From the NCBI RefSeq assembly GCF_000317205.1, contig NZ_AJLK01000073.1, forward strand, positions 83,507 through 147,506: 64,000 nt of DNA. Direction: 5' to 3'. A model generated the notes under the pieces. That model saw only the letters and a program-made list of their open reading frames with translations, was not told the origin of the DNA and made no database searches. Shown one piece after another: positions 34,904 through 43,232 of this stretch. The stretch's first letter is position 1, and each line of letters opens with the position of its first letter. A program made the translations under genes and the position numbers. Origin of the DNA: Fischerella muscicola PCC 7414 (GTDB lineage Bacteria; Cyanobacteriota; Cyanobacteriia; Cyanobacteriales; Nostocaceae).

Positions 34904-35674
34904 ATGAAACGACGGCAATTAATGGGCTATGCTGGGGCGGGGTTGGTAACAACTTTGGTTACTAGCTTGGGTTCTCACTTTCAAGCTAATGCCCAATCTA
35001 GCGGTTCATTATCAATTCAGTGGTTGGGTCATACTTGCTTTCTGTTTACAGGCGGCGGTACGAAAATTCTTGTCAACCCATTTCGCACAATTGGTTGTAC
35101 CGCCAAGTATCGTCCACCGAAAGTGGCAGCAGATTTAGTACTAATTAGTAGTCAATTGTTGGACGAAGGTGCAGTCGAAGACTTACCGGGAAATCCCAAG
35201 TTAATTTATGAACCCGGAGTTTACGAGTTCAAAGGCATTAGGTTTCAAGGAATTGCTATTCCCCATGATCGTAAAGGTGGCAAGCAGTTTGGTATAAATG
35301 CTGCTTGGCAATGGCAGCAAGCAGGAATTAATATTCTCCACTTAGGGGGAGCAGCTGCACCTATTACCATTGAACAAAAAATCCTGATTGGTCGTCCTGA
35401 TGTGGCGTTAGTTCCCGTAGGCGGTGGTGCTAAAGCTTATAATGCTGAAGAAGCAAAGCAGGCAATTCAAACTATTAATCCCAAGCTAATTATTCCTACC
35501 CATTACCGTACCCAAGCCGCAGATGAGGCTAACTGCGATATTTCTCCTTTGGATAATTTTTTAACGGTAATGAGTGGGATGACTGTACGTCGCAGCAACA
35601 GCGACACAATTAGTATTAGCCCTGGTAATTTACCAGAAAATGGGGCTATACAAGTTTTAAGTTACAAGTTTTAG
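34904..35674 (+). CDS. MBL-fold protein with Tat-type signal and lost metal site
   Basis: 256 residues. The N-terminus MKRRQLMGYAGAGLVTTLV resembles a Tat signal ending at ANAQ. The mature part has the metallo-beta-lactamase entry IQWLGHTCFLF and a GTKILVNPF strand, as in the UlaG/Lactamase_B_3 group. The expected HxHxDH loop reads LISSQLLDEG, with no histidines, while the late His (IIPTHYRT) remains. The enzyme may be inactive or bind a different ligand. It starts three bases after trpG and may be translationally coupled. Function unknown. Confidence 0.8.
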   Translation: MKRRQLMGYAGAGLVTTLVTSLGSHFQANAQSSGSLSIQWLGHTCFLFTGGGTKILVNPFRTIGCTAKYRPPKVAADLVLISSQLLDEGAVEDLPGNPKLIYEPGVYEFKGIRFQGIAIPHDRKGGKQFGINAAWQWQQAGINILHLGGAAAPITIEQKILIGRPDVALVPVGGGAKAYNAEEAKQAIQTINPKLIIPTHYRTQAADEANCDISPLDNFLTVMSGMTVRRSNSDTISISPGNLPENGAIQVLSYKF

Positions 35675-35690
35675 AATCAATTATCAGTCA

Positions 35691-35729
35691 TCAATGAACA
35701 GTTATCAGTTATTGATAATTGTTCATTGA
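35691..35729. terminator. Hairpin between converging genes
   Basis: TCAATGAACAGTTATCA pairs with TGATAATTGTTCATTGA (one mismatch) over a five-base loop. It lies between the MBL-fold gene and DUF456. No long T-tract follows on either strand, so it may be a repeat-derived hairpin rather than a strict terminator. Confidence 0.5.
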
Positions 35730-35841
35730 CACTGCAAGACGCCACGGGCAATTACGCCCACAACGAGAAAATAAAAATTTGACCCTCCTACACCCCTACA
35801 CCCATTTTTAGGGAAACTTTGAGATTGCTGCAAAATGTTAT

Positions 35842-36357
35842 TTAACCAAACACTTGCGGCCAAGTATTGATTAAGAAAAACACAACTGCTGCGATCGCTA
35901 ATACTCCTTGAATTAAATTTCCAACGACTGTACCAACTACAATTCCTATACCAGCTTTTACTGCTAAGATAAAATCCCTTCGGTAGATAAATTCAGCAAT
36001 TATTGCTCCTACTAGAGGACCAAACAGTATTCCTAAGAGTGGCCCCCCTACAGGTAAAGTCGGTAATAATCCTAAAAACCCAGCAACTAAACCAATAACT
36101 GCACCTATTTGTCCCCATTTACTAGCGCCTGCTTGTTTTGCACCCACATAACCAGCCAATAAATCTACACCAATACTCAAAACTAAAACTATGGCTGTAA
36201 CAATCAATGGTGTGCTGATAGCGGCAAAAGAACCTTTAACAAATCCCCAGATGATAATAGCTATTAATATTAAGCTAGCACCTGGCAAAGCAGGAACCAC
36301 AGAGCCAATAATACCTACAATCATTAAGGCGACTAGTAATAAATAGATGATTTGCAT
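35842..36357 (-). CDS. DUF456 family membrane protein
   Basis: A 171-residue, very hydrophobic protein with about five membrane spans. The start MQIIYLLLVALMIVGIIGSV and the LPALPG-type glycine/proline loops (VVPALPGASLI, LPTLPVGGPLLGILFGPLVG) fit DUF456. The glycine-rich zigzag at residues 94-120 resembles glycine-zipper membrane modules. The family has no proven activity. It is a single gene with repeats on both sides; the CCB-type gene upstream is on the same strand, but a 168-base gap lies between. Confidence 0.88.
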   Translation of the reverse strand: MQIIYLLLVALMIVGIIGSVVPALPGASLILIAIIIWGFVKGSFAAISTPLIVTAIVLVLSIGVDLLAGYVGAKQAGASKWGQIGAVIGLVAGFLGLLPTLPVGGPLLGILFGPLVGAIIAEFIYRRDFILAVKAGIGIVVGTVVGNLIQGVLAIAAVVFFLINTWPQVFG

Positions 36358-36400
36358 AAATAATGTTGTTAGTTAGTTTTTGATTGTTGATTGTTAGTAG

Positions 36401-36428
36401 GTAGACCTGATGTTCCTCGCGTCTGTAC
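36401..36428. repeat. GTAGA-CTGATGTTCC-TCGCGTCTGTAC palindrome copy
   Basis: A diverged copy of the repeat at 32,453. The left arm has lost most of its match, which suggests decay. Confidence 0.65.
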
Positions 36429-36454
36429 ATTAGTAGTAGTAGTTAATTTATTAT

Positions 36455-36535
36455 TGACTCCCCATCACCCCATCACCCCACAGCCCCTAATACCCAGAGG
36501 GGGTCCCGAGTTCCCCATCACCCCATCACCCCATC
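36455..36535. repeat. CCCCATCACC element, intergenic copy
   Basis: CCCCATCACCCCATCACCCC, then CCCCTAATACCCAGAGGGGG, then CCCGAGTTCCCCATCACC. It closely matches 25,424-25,497 inside the GT39 gene. The last codons and stop of the CCB-type gene (SEGMG) lie in it. Confidence 0.8.
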
Positions 36536-37173
36536 CCCTCACTAAGAGTGACAGCTAATTTATCAGCAATCCCAGCTATCCAGTTTTCATCTTGTTTAGT
36601 ATAGCTGCGAGGAGCATTTGCTCCTAAAATCAAAACGCCTTCTTTACCAATTGGTTGACAAATTACTCCTTGAGTATTCTCTGGTAAATAATCAAATTCA
36701 ATTTTTCCTGGATAGACTTTTAAGTTAACCAAATAAACAGGCTGTTGTTTTTCTTGCACCCGTTTTAAAATTGGCCCTGGTGTCACCTCTGATTTTGTGG
36801 ATAAAATTCCTCGCCGCAATAAAACCTTACCTTGATAGAAAACTACAAGCGATCGCGTGACTGTATTAGTTAACAATAAATGTGATGCCCATGCTAGTTC
36901 TGTTTTAACTGTCTGTGGCAAGTCTTGTGCCAGTACAAAACCTTCTTCTCCAATTAGTTCTACCGCATCAGGCGATCGCGGTTGTACTTGCTGCCAAAGT
37001 AAACCCGTCAAAATCAGTACTGCACTCAAAATCACACCCAGGACATCTGCACGGGCTTGAGACTCTGTGATTTCTGGTGTCAGTAAACGGTTAATTAACA
37101 GAAGTACAGCGCCTAACCCCCCGACAACAATGGGTAGACGCCGCAAAATACGATTCGGATCGGATTTAGCCAT
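36526..37173 (-). CDS. Cofactor assembly of complex C subunit B (CCB2/CCB4-like)
   Basis: 215 residues, starting MAKSDPNRILRRLP, with two membrane helices in the first 65 residues (VVGGLGAVLLLINRLL, DVLGVILSAVLILTGLLW). A soluble GAF-like domain follows (EEGFVLAQDLPQTVKTELAW, GVICQPIGKEGVLILGANAPRSYTKQDE as read). This is the layout of CCB2/CCB4, factors that attach heme ci to cytochrome b6 of the b6f complex. Its stop lies in a CCCCATCACC repeat. It is downstream of rpaB in the same direction with about 80 bases between, so it may share its transcript. Confidence 0.82.
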   Translation of the reverse strand: MAKSDPNRILRRLPIVVGGLGAVLLLINRLLTPEITESQARADVLGVILSAVLILTGLLWQQVQPRSPDAVELIGEEGFVLAQDLPQTVKTELAWASHLLLTNTVTRSLVVFYQGKVLLRRGILSTKSEVTPGPILKRVQEKQQPVYLVNLKVYPGKIEFDYLPENTQGVICQPIGKEGVLILGANAPRSYTKQDENWIAGIADKLAVTLSEGMG

Positions 37174-37258
37174 GCTTCTACAATACTGAACTTAGGAATC
37201 AGGAGTTCAGAGTTTGTTTGCCACCCCATCTCCCCATCTCCCTATCTCCCTACCTGTT

Positions 37259-37987
37259 TTACTCCTCTCCCGGTTCTATAATCCGTTGAAAAAGATAACC
37301 AGTACCTCTCGCCGTCAGAATCAATTCCGGGTTACTGGGGTCATCTTCCAATTTTGCCCGTAAACGAGAAATATGCACATCTACTACACGGGTATCCACA
37401 TGGCGTTCTGGTGTATATCCCCATACTTCCTGCAAAATTTCCGAGCGGGAAAAAGCTTCGCCAGAGCGACTTACCAACAACTCTAGCAAGCTAAATTCCA
37501 TACCAGTTAAGCGAATACGTTCATCACCTTTGTATACTTGTCGCTTGTTGGTATCAATTTTGATATTACCAACATGGATTACCCCAGAACTAGGTATCCC
37601 AGAAGTGCCGGTTTTATCTACCCGCCGCAGTACTGAACGAATCCGTGCTTCGAGTTCTTTCGGTGAAAAAGGCTTAACTACGTAATCATCAGCACCGAGT
37701 TCTAGACCAGTGATGCGGTCAGCCACGTCCCCCAAGGCTGTTAACATAATAATGGGGACATCTGATTCCTTGCGTAATTCTTGACAGACACCGTAGCCAT
37801 CTAGCTTGGGCATCATCACATCCAAAACCACCAAATCAGGGTCAGTTTTGCGAAAAGTATCCAAAGCTTCTTCGCCATCACCAGCAGTTACAACATCATA
37901 GCCAATCATTGAAAGCCGAGTTTCTAAAATTCGGCGGATGCTGGCCTCGTCATCCACAACTAGAATTTTTTCTTTATGACTTTCCAA
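37259..37987 (-). CDS. rpaB: OmpR-family response regulator RpaB
   Basis: RpaB is the conserved cyanobacterial regulator of photosynthesis and high-light genes, and is normally essential. The receiver domain has DDEASIRRIL, the phospho-acceptor region VVLDVMMPKLDG and the later LTALGD and KPFSPKELEARI. A winged-helix DNA-binding domain follows (VWGYTPERHVDTRVVDVHI). About 242 residues. The start is a TTG: I prefer the one at 37987 (reading MESHKEKILVVDDE), because AAGGAG lies eleven bases upstream and known RpaB proteins start there; a TTG at 37996 would leave only two bases between site and start. It is divergent from radA. Confidence 0.93.
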   Translation of the reverse strand: MESHKEKILVVDDEASIRRILETRLSMIGYDVVTAGDGEEALDTFRKTDPDLVVLDVMMPKLDGYGVCQELRKESDVPIIMLTALGDVADRITGLELGADDYVVKPFSPKELEARIRSVLRRVDKTGTSGIPSSGVIHVGNIKIDTNKRQVYKGDERIRLTGMEFSLLELLVSRSGEAFSRSEILQEVWGYTPERHVDTRVVDVHISRLRAKLEDDPSNPELILTARGTGYLFQRIIEPGEE

Positions 37988-38157
37988 GCTAATCAACGCT
38001 CCTTAACTAAAAATTTTCATGATTAATTTTTCATACCATAATATTAAGATATCATTCCAATAATTACGTTGGAAAAAGCTGAAACTACTTCTATTATTGG
38101 ATTTTTGTTTTCTTGAAGAATTAAGAAAAAATTAAGATTATTTAATAACATTAAAGA

Positions 38158-39705
38158 ATGCCAAAGCCGAAAACTTATTATGTTTGTAACCAATGTGGCG
38201 CAGAATCGCCGCAATGGTTTGGTAAGTGTCCATCTTGCGGCACATACAATTCCTTAGAAGAAGAAATTGCCATTCAATCCTCAACGGATGTGCCTAGTCG
38301 GGGGGTAGGTAGTTGGCATTCTCAGCAAGGCGCAAGTAAGTCTGCCAACAAGCCAGCGAAACCAAGGTCTTCTTTGAGATTTGACCAAATTAGCGATCGC
38401 CAAGTCACGCGCTGGCCTTCTGGTTATAGTGAACTAGATCGAGTCCTCGGCGGCGGTGTTGTTCCTGGTTCAATGGTATTGATTGGCGGTGATCCAGGTA
38501 TCGGTAAATCTACGTTACTACTACAAGTATCAAATGAATTAGCTCAGAGATACCGCATTCTCTACGTTTCTGGAGAAGAATCAGGACAACAAGTGAAATT
38601 AAGAGCCTCCCGGCTGGGTGTAACCAAACCACTCAACGTAGTTAGCAATGGTAACGGCAATGGAAATGGTAACACAAACAATACTGAAGTCATAGAAGAA
38701 ATATCAGAGGTAATACAAGTAGAAGGACAGAGTGCAGATTTATATGTATTACCGGAAACAGATTTAGAAGAGATACTTAAGGAAGTAGAATCTCTCAAAC
38801 CGAATCTGACGGTAATTGACAGTATTCAAACAGTCTTCTTTCCTGCCCTCACCTCTGCACCCGGTTCCGTTGCCCAGGTAAGGGAATGCACCGCAGCTTT
38901 GATGAAGGTGGCAAAGCATGAAGATATCACCATGTTGATCGTTGGACACGTCACCAAAGAAGGTGCGATCGCTGGGCCGAAAGTTTTAGAACACCTCGTA
39001 GATACGGTGTTATATTTTGAAGGCGATCGCTTTGCCTCCCATCGGTTATTACGGACAGTAAAAAACCGTTTTGGTGCTACCCACGAAATCGGTATCTTTG
39101 AAATGGTCGAACACGGTTTGCGGGAAGTTTCCAACCCTAGTGAGCTATTTTTGGGCAACCGTGACGATCCAGGTCCAGGTACTGCGATTGTCGTGGCTTG
39201 TGAAGGTACGCGTCCGATTGTTGTGGAACTACAAGCTTTGGTAAGTCCCACTAGCTACGCTTCTCCCCGTCGTTCCACCACAGGCGTGGATTATAACCGC
39301 TTGGTACAGATTCTCGCTGTATTGGAAAAACGGGTAGGCGTTCCCATGTCGAAATTGGATTCCTACGTCGCTTCTGCTGGGGGGTTGAACGTTGAAGAAC
39401 CAGCAGTAGACTTGGGGGTAGCGATCGCTGTTGTTGCCAGTTTCCGCGATCGTATTGTTGATCCTGGTACTGTATTAATTGGTGAAGTCGGGTTAGGTGG
39501 ACAAGTGCGCCCCGTGTCGCAAATGGAACTACGATTGAAAGAAGCGGCGAAGTTAGGATTTAAGCGGGCGATCGTCCCTAAAGGGCAAAAATTTCCCAGC
39601 TTGGACATTGAGATTTTGCCGGTTTCCAAGGTAATAGATGCAATTATCGCGGCCATACCACAGGCATCGTTGGAGGATGAAGATTTAGAACCAGATGAGG
39701 AGTGA
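38158..39705 (+). CDS. radA: DNA repair protein RadA/Sms
   Basis: RadA helps process recombination intermediates and branch migration. The 515-residue protein starts with a four-cysteine zinc finger (Cys10, 13, 24, 27). LIGGDPGIGKSTLLLQ gives the Walker A (110-119). KNRFG, the RadA signature, is near residue 301, and the Lon-protease-like C-terminal domain has SPTSYASPRR and the conserved LNVEEPAVDLGVA region. Residues 164-176 are NGNGNGNGNTNNT, a tandem repeat insertion in the core between motifs. It stands alone, divergent from rpaB. Confidence 0.95.
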   Translation: MPKPKTYYVCNQCGAESPQWFGKCPSCGTYNSLEEEIAIQSSTDVPSRGVGSWHSQQGASKSANKPAKPRSSLRFDQISDRQVTRWPSGYSELDRVLGGGVVPGSMVLIGGDPGIGKSTLLLQVSNELAQRYRILYVSGEESGQQVKLRASRLGVTKPLNVVSNGNGNGNGNTNNTEVIEEISEVIQVEGQSADLYVLPETDLEEILKEVESLKPNLTVIDSIQTVFFPALTSAPGSVAQVRECTAALMKVAKHEDITMLIVGHVTKEGAIAGPKVLEHLVDTVLYFEGDRFASHRLLRTVKNRFGATHEIGIFEMVEHGLREVSNPSELFLGNRDDPGPGTAIVVACEGTRPIVVELQALVSPTSYASPRRSTTGVDYNRLVQILAVLEKRVGVPMSKLDSYVASAGGLNVEEPAVDLGVAIAVVASFRDRIVDPGTVLIGEVGLGGQVRPVSQMELRLKEAAKLGFKRAIVPKGQKFPSLDIEILPVSKVIDAIIAAIPQASLEDEDLEPDEE

Positions 39706-39911
39706 CCGAAGAAAAGGCAGACGGCAGGGGGCAGAAAGCAGTCCCAATGAAAAAACCTCACCCCCAGCCCCTCTCCGAACCCGCGGAGAGGGGTGTCCGA
39801 TAGGGCGGGGTGAGGTTGTGATTTTGGGCTTTTCGAGTCAATTTGAATCAGGTTTTTCCTACTTGTGTGTATACCGTAGCTCCTTACCAAAGAGAGGGAT
39901 GTCTGATATTA

Positions 39912-42089
39912 CTATTGATACTTTAAAATCAACTGCAAAGTTTTTTTGTATGACTCATTGTTTCCTTGCCGTTGAAACAGTTCAGCCGCTTTTTGTAAAT
40001 CTTGAATTCCTCGGTTTTTATCTCCGGATTCAGCACGAATATTACCCCGATTTTTATAGGCATTTGCATTGTTGGGATTAATTTCAATCGCTTGGCTGAA
40101 ATCCTCAATTGCCCCTTGTTTGTCTCCCGACAAGTAGCGTGCTGTACCTCGGTTGTTGTAGGCAGTTGCATCTTGGGGATTAATTTTGAGGGCTTGGTTT
40201 AAATCCTCTAATCCTCCTTGGGTGTCTCCTAACTCAGCACGGATACCACCCCGGTTGATATAGGCTTCCCCGTGGTTGGGATTGATTTTTATGGCTTGAG
40301 TTAAATCTGCTAATGCTCCTTGTTTGTCTCCTAATTTATAGCGGGAAGCACCCCGACCAGCATACGCTTCGGCATCGTTGGGATTAATTGTGAGAACTTT
40401 GTCAAAGTCAGCGATCGCTTCTTTGTATTTTCCTTGTTGAAAACGGATTTGACCTGCACTTTTATAGGCTTCGGCATCATTGGGATTAATCTTGAGGATG
40501 GCGTTAACATAGTCAAGGTCAGAGCGAAATTCAATGGGCAAAAAAATAATAAGGCTAGAAGACTTCTGCTTGATAGCTTGTTTGTAATCAGTAATTGCTC
40601 CTTGTTTATCTCCCAATTCAGCACGGATATCACCTCTGACCCCGTATAAAGACTTATCTTTAGGGTTAATTTTCAGAGCTTGGTTTAAATCTTCTAATGC
40701 CCCTTTTTTATCTCCCAATTTCCAGCGAGCAAAACCTCGCAAACCGTAAGTATCATCAGCAGCAACGTTAGGATTCAATTTCAAGAGTTGGTTGTAATCG
40801 GCAACAGCACCTTTCCAATCTCCGAAATTGCTCAAAGCATCAGCACGTAACTTATAGCCTAAAGGATTGTCAGGATTGATTTTGATGATTTGGGTATAAT
40901 CAGCGATCGCTGCTTTGGCATATTCTGAAGCCAAGGGAGTATTTTTGAACTCAGGAAAATTTGCTAGGAAGTAGTACTTACTACCGCGTGCCAGGTAAGC
41001 ATTTACATAGTTGGGGTTGACTTTAATCGCTTGGGAGAAGTCAGCAATTTGCTCTTGGATGTCCTTGATCCACTGATTGCGACTTGGAGTTTTGCCTACA
41101 TTCATGTACGGAACAGCAAGACCCTTGAGAATATAGGCTTCAGCATCTTTGGGGTTAATTTTAATAGCTTGGTTAATGTCGGCAATTGCCCCCTGTTCAT
41201 CTCTAAAAGGAAAAATTCGGATGCTGCTTCGGAGTTTATAGGCTTCAGCATAGTTGGGGTTGAGCCTAATCGCTTCATTAACATCAGCGATCGCCCCCTC
41301 ATAATCTCGATTCTTCTTCTTTTCTTTGGCTGTGATAAAAAAGTCATCTGCTTTTGGTGCAGCAGCCACAACATCTGGCGGACGCACGCCTACATCTACA
41401 CCCACAGCTGACAATTGACGCAAAGCTGAATAAATAGTGATGCCTAAACCCGTCACTATCTTAGTCTGACTCAGTTCATTAATTGTCTGCTCATCAGCCC
41501 TACCGTGAATTGCTACTACTTCCCCTTGTTCATTTAGCACCGGGCCGCCGCTCATCCCACCTAAAGTATCGTTATCGTAGATAATGTTATAACCATCGCC
41601 CTGGGCTGCACCATTCGCTTGCACTTGTCCCTTATTAAAAAATAAAGTCGGATTGGGAATAGCTCCTCTCTGTACGGGAAATCCTGCTACGTACACTGTT
41701 GTACTGGCTGTAGCTTTGTCTGAATTTCCAATTTTGGCAATTTTATAATTGTTACTGCTGTTAAACTCAACAACAGCTAAATCTGCCCCTGATAAACGTT
41801 TAACAGATTTAATTGGATTGCTTTTTTGATCTGGTGTAATAATTTCGTACTTACTACTATCTTTCACCACATGATAAGCAGTCAGGATGGTGTAAGTATT
41901 ACCGGAATGCTTTATGAGAACTCCTGAACCAGAAACAATTGGATTTTGGCTATCCACAATCCGCACAGTGATTTCTCTACCAATGTTTTCTACCTCTTGC
42001 GAAGACAGGGCGACTACAACTTGCGCCTGCACCAATACAATAGACACGCCTATCAATAGCGGTGGAAGTGTGTAGTAGTACTTCATCAT
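39912..42089 (-). CDS. Trypsin-like serine protease with TPR array
   Basis: 725 residues. The N-terminal signal peptide is hydrophobic to about residue 28. A chymotrypsin-type protease domain follows, with the triad His73 (LTAYHVV), Asp103 (GADLAVV) and Ser180 (GGMSGGPV). From about residue 250 come around a dozen TPRs of the form AIADxxQAIKINPxxAEAYxxRG. This is a common exported protease architecture in cyanobacteria, with TPRs for substrate or partner binding. Periplasmic location is inferred from the signal. It stands between radA and the Uma2 gene, converging with radA. Confidence 0.9.
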   Translation of the reverse strand: MMKYYYTLPPLLIGVSIVLVQAQVVVALSSQEVENIGREITVRIVDSQNPIVSGSGVLIKHSGNTYTILTAYHVVKDSSKYEIITPDQKSNPIKSVKRLSGADLAVVEFNSSNNYKIAKIGNSDKATASTTVYVAGFPVQRGAIPNPTLFFNKGQVQANGAAQGDGYNIIYDNDTLGGMSGGPVLNEQGEVVAIHGRADEQTINELSQTKIVTGLGITIYSALRQLSAVGVDVGVRPPDVVAAAPKADDFFITAKEKKKNRDYEGAIADVNEAIRLNPNYAEAYKLRSSIRIFPFRDEQGAIADINQAIKINPKDAEAYILKGLAVPYMNVGKTPSRNQWIKDIQEQIADFSQAIKVNPNYVNAYLARGSKYYFLANFPEFKNTPLASEYAKAAIADYTQIIKINPDNPLGYKLRADALSNFGDWKGAVADYNQLLKLNPNVAADDTYGLRGFARWKLGDKKGALEDLNQALKINPKDKSLYGVRGDIRAELGDKQGAITDYKQAIKQKSSSLIIFLPIEFRSDLDYVNAILKINPNDAEAYKSAGQIRFQQGKYKEAIADFDKVLTINPNDAEAYAGRGASRYKLGDKQGALADLTQAIKINPNHGEAYINRGGIRAELGDTQGGLEDLNQALKINPQDATAYNNRGTARYLSGDKQGAIEDFSQAIEINPNNANAYKNRGNIRAESGDKNRGIQDLQKAAELFQRQGNNESYKKTLQLILKYQ

Positions 42090-42342
42090 CAGAGATTATA
42101 TTTTTCTATTTTGTGGAAATATAAGAAGCTACAACTAAAATTTGCAGTATTTTGGAAATATGTCTAGATATATCAATAAAAATACAATCTACAAATTAAA
42201 AAAGCATAAATATAGCTAAATACACTATTACTTTAGGTAATAACTGTAGAAGATACTCAATGTGCGAGCATCAATTAGTTATCAATGCTGCTTTTTACCT
42301 TCCCTACTTAAGATTTACTACAATCTCAAATCCAAAATTGAT

Positions 42343-43140
42343 ATGACTTCTCCTCGCCTCATTCCTCAATCTGATCCTCCCCTTCCTCCTTGGCAAACTC
42401 TACCAACAATGTATGATTTACCAAGTGACAACCCAGAGGAACCCGGTTTGCCAGATGATTTCCACTTTTTACAACCTTTGCTTTTATATTTTACTTTTCA
42501 ACCAAGTAACTGGAATTCAGAATTAATTTACAGTGCGGCTGACCTCAATCTCTACTACGATGTTCAGCATCCTTTGTGGTACAAACGCCCAGATTGGTTT
42601 GGTGTGGTTGGAGTACCAAAATTGTATAATGAGCGTGATTTACGTTTAAGTTATGTAACTTGGCAAGAGCGAGTAAATCCTTTTGTTGTCGTTGAATTAT
42701 TATCTCCAGGAACAGAAGAAGAAGATTTAGGAACAAAAAAAACAGAAACAGCTAAACCTCCCACAAAATGGGAAGTGTATGAAAGAATCTTGCGGGTTCC
42801 CTACTATATTGTTTTTAGTCGCTATACAAATGAAATTCGAGCATTTCAGTTAGTAGGTGGACATTATGAACCGATGAATTTCACGGAAGGACGCTTACAA
42901 ATGCCAGAGTTGAGTTTAAGTTTAGGATTATGGCAAGGTTCATTTCGAGATATTGAAAGGTTGTGGTTAAGGTGGTTTACTTTAGAAGGAAAATTAATTC
43001 CTGCACCCACAGAAGAAGCTGTGGCTGCTACCGAACGAGCTATGATTGCTGAACAAGAAGCTGCTCAAGCAAAAATAAAAGCAGAACAATTAGCAGAACG
43101 ATTGCGCCAATTAGGTGTTAACCCTGATGAGATAGATTAA
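42343..43140 (+). CDS. Uma2 family endonuclease-like protein
   Basis: 265 residues from ATG 42343 (MTSPRLIPQSDPP); an upstream in-frame ATG would add 27 residues from a CTCAAATCCAAAATTG repeat. The Uma2/DUF820 fold (PD-(D/E)XK nuclease-like) is shown by YKRPDWFGVVGVP, NPFVVVELLSPGTEEEDLG and KWEVYERILRVPYYIVFSRY; these give the P-D and E-x-L motifs. The C-terminal 40 residues are a coiled coil (AAQAKIKAEQLAERLRQLG), usual in cyanobacterial Uma2. The family is very numerous in cyanobacteria and its target is unknown. Single gene. Confidence 0.88.
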   Translation: MTSPRLIPQSDPPLPPWQTLPTMYDLPSDNPEEPGLPDDFHFLQPLLLYFTFQPSNWNSELIYSAADLNLYYDVQHPLWYKRPDWFGVVGVPKLYNERDLRLSYVTWQERVNPFVVVELLSPGTEEEDLGTKKTETAKPPTKWEVYERILRVPYYIVFSRYTNEIRAFQLVGGHYEPMNFTEGRLQMPELSLSLGLWQGSFRDIERLWLRWFTLEGKLIPAPTEEAVAATERAMIAEQEAAQAKIKAEQLAERLRQLGVNPDEID

Positions 43141-43168
43141 GTTAGTTGTTAGTTGGTTGTTGTTTGTT

Positions 43169-43196
43169 GTAGAGACGTGCCATGGCACGTCTCTAC
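43169..43196. repeat. GTAGAGACGTGCC perfect palindrome
   Basis: GTAGAGACGTGCCA-TGGCACGTCTCTAC is a perfect 28-base palindrome between the converging Uma2 and FHA-ABC genes. It belongs to the GTAGAGACG family of repeats. Confidence 0.85.
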
Positions 43197-43232
43197 AGTG
43201 GTTAGTACGTGTAAAACAATAAAACGTTAATT

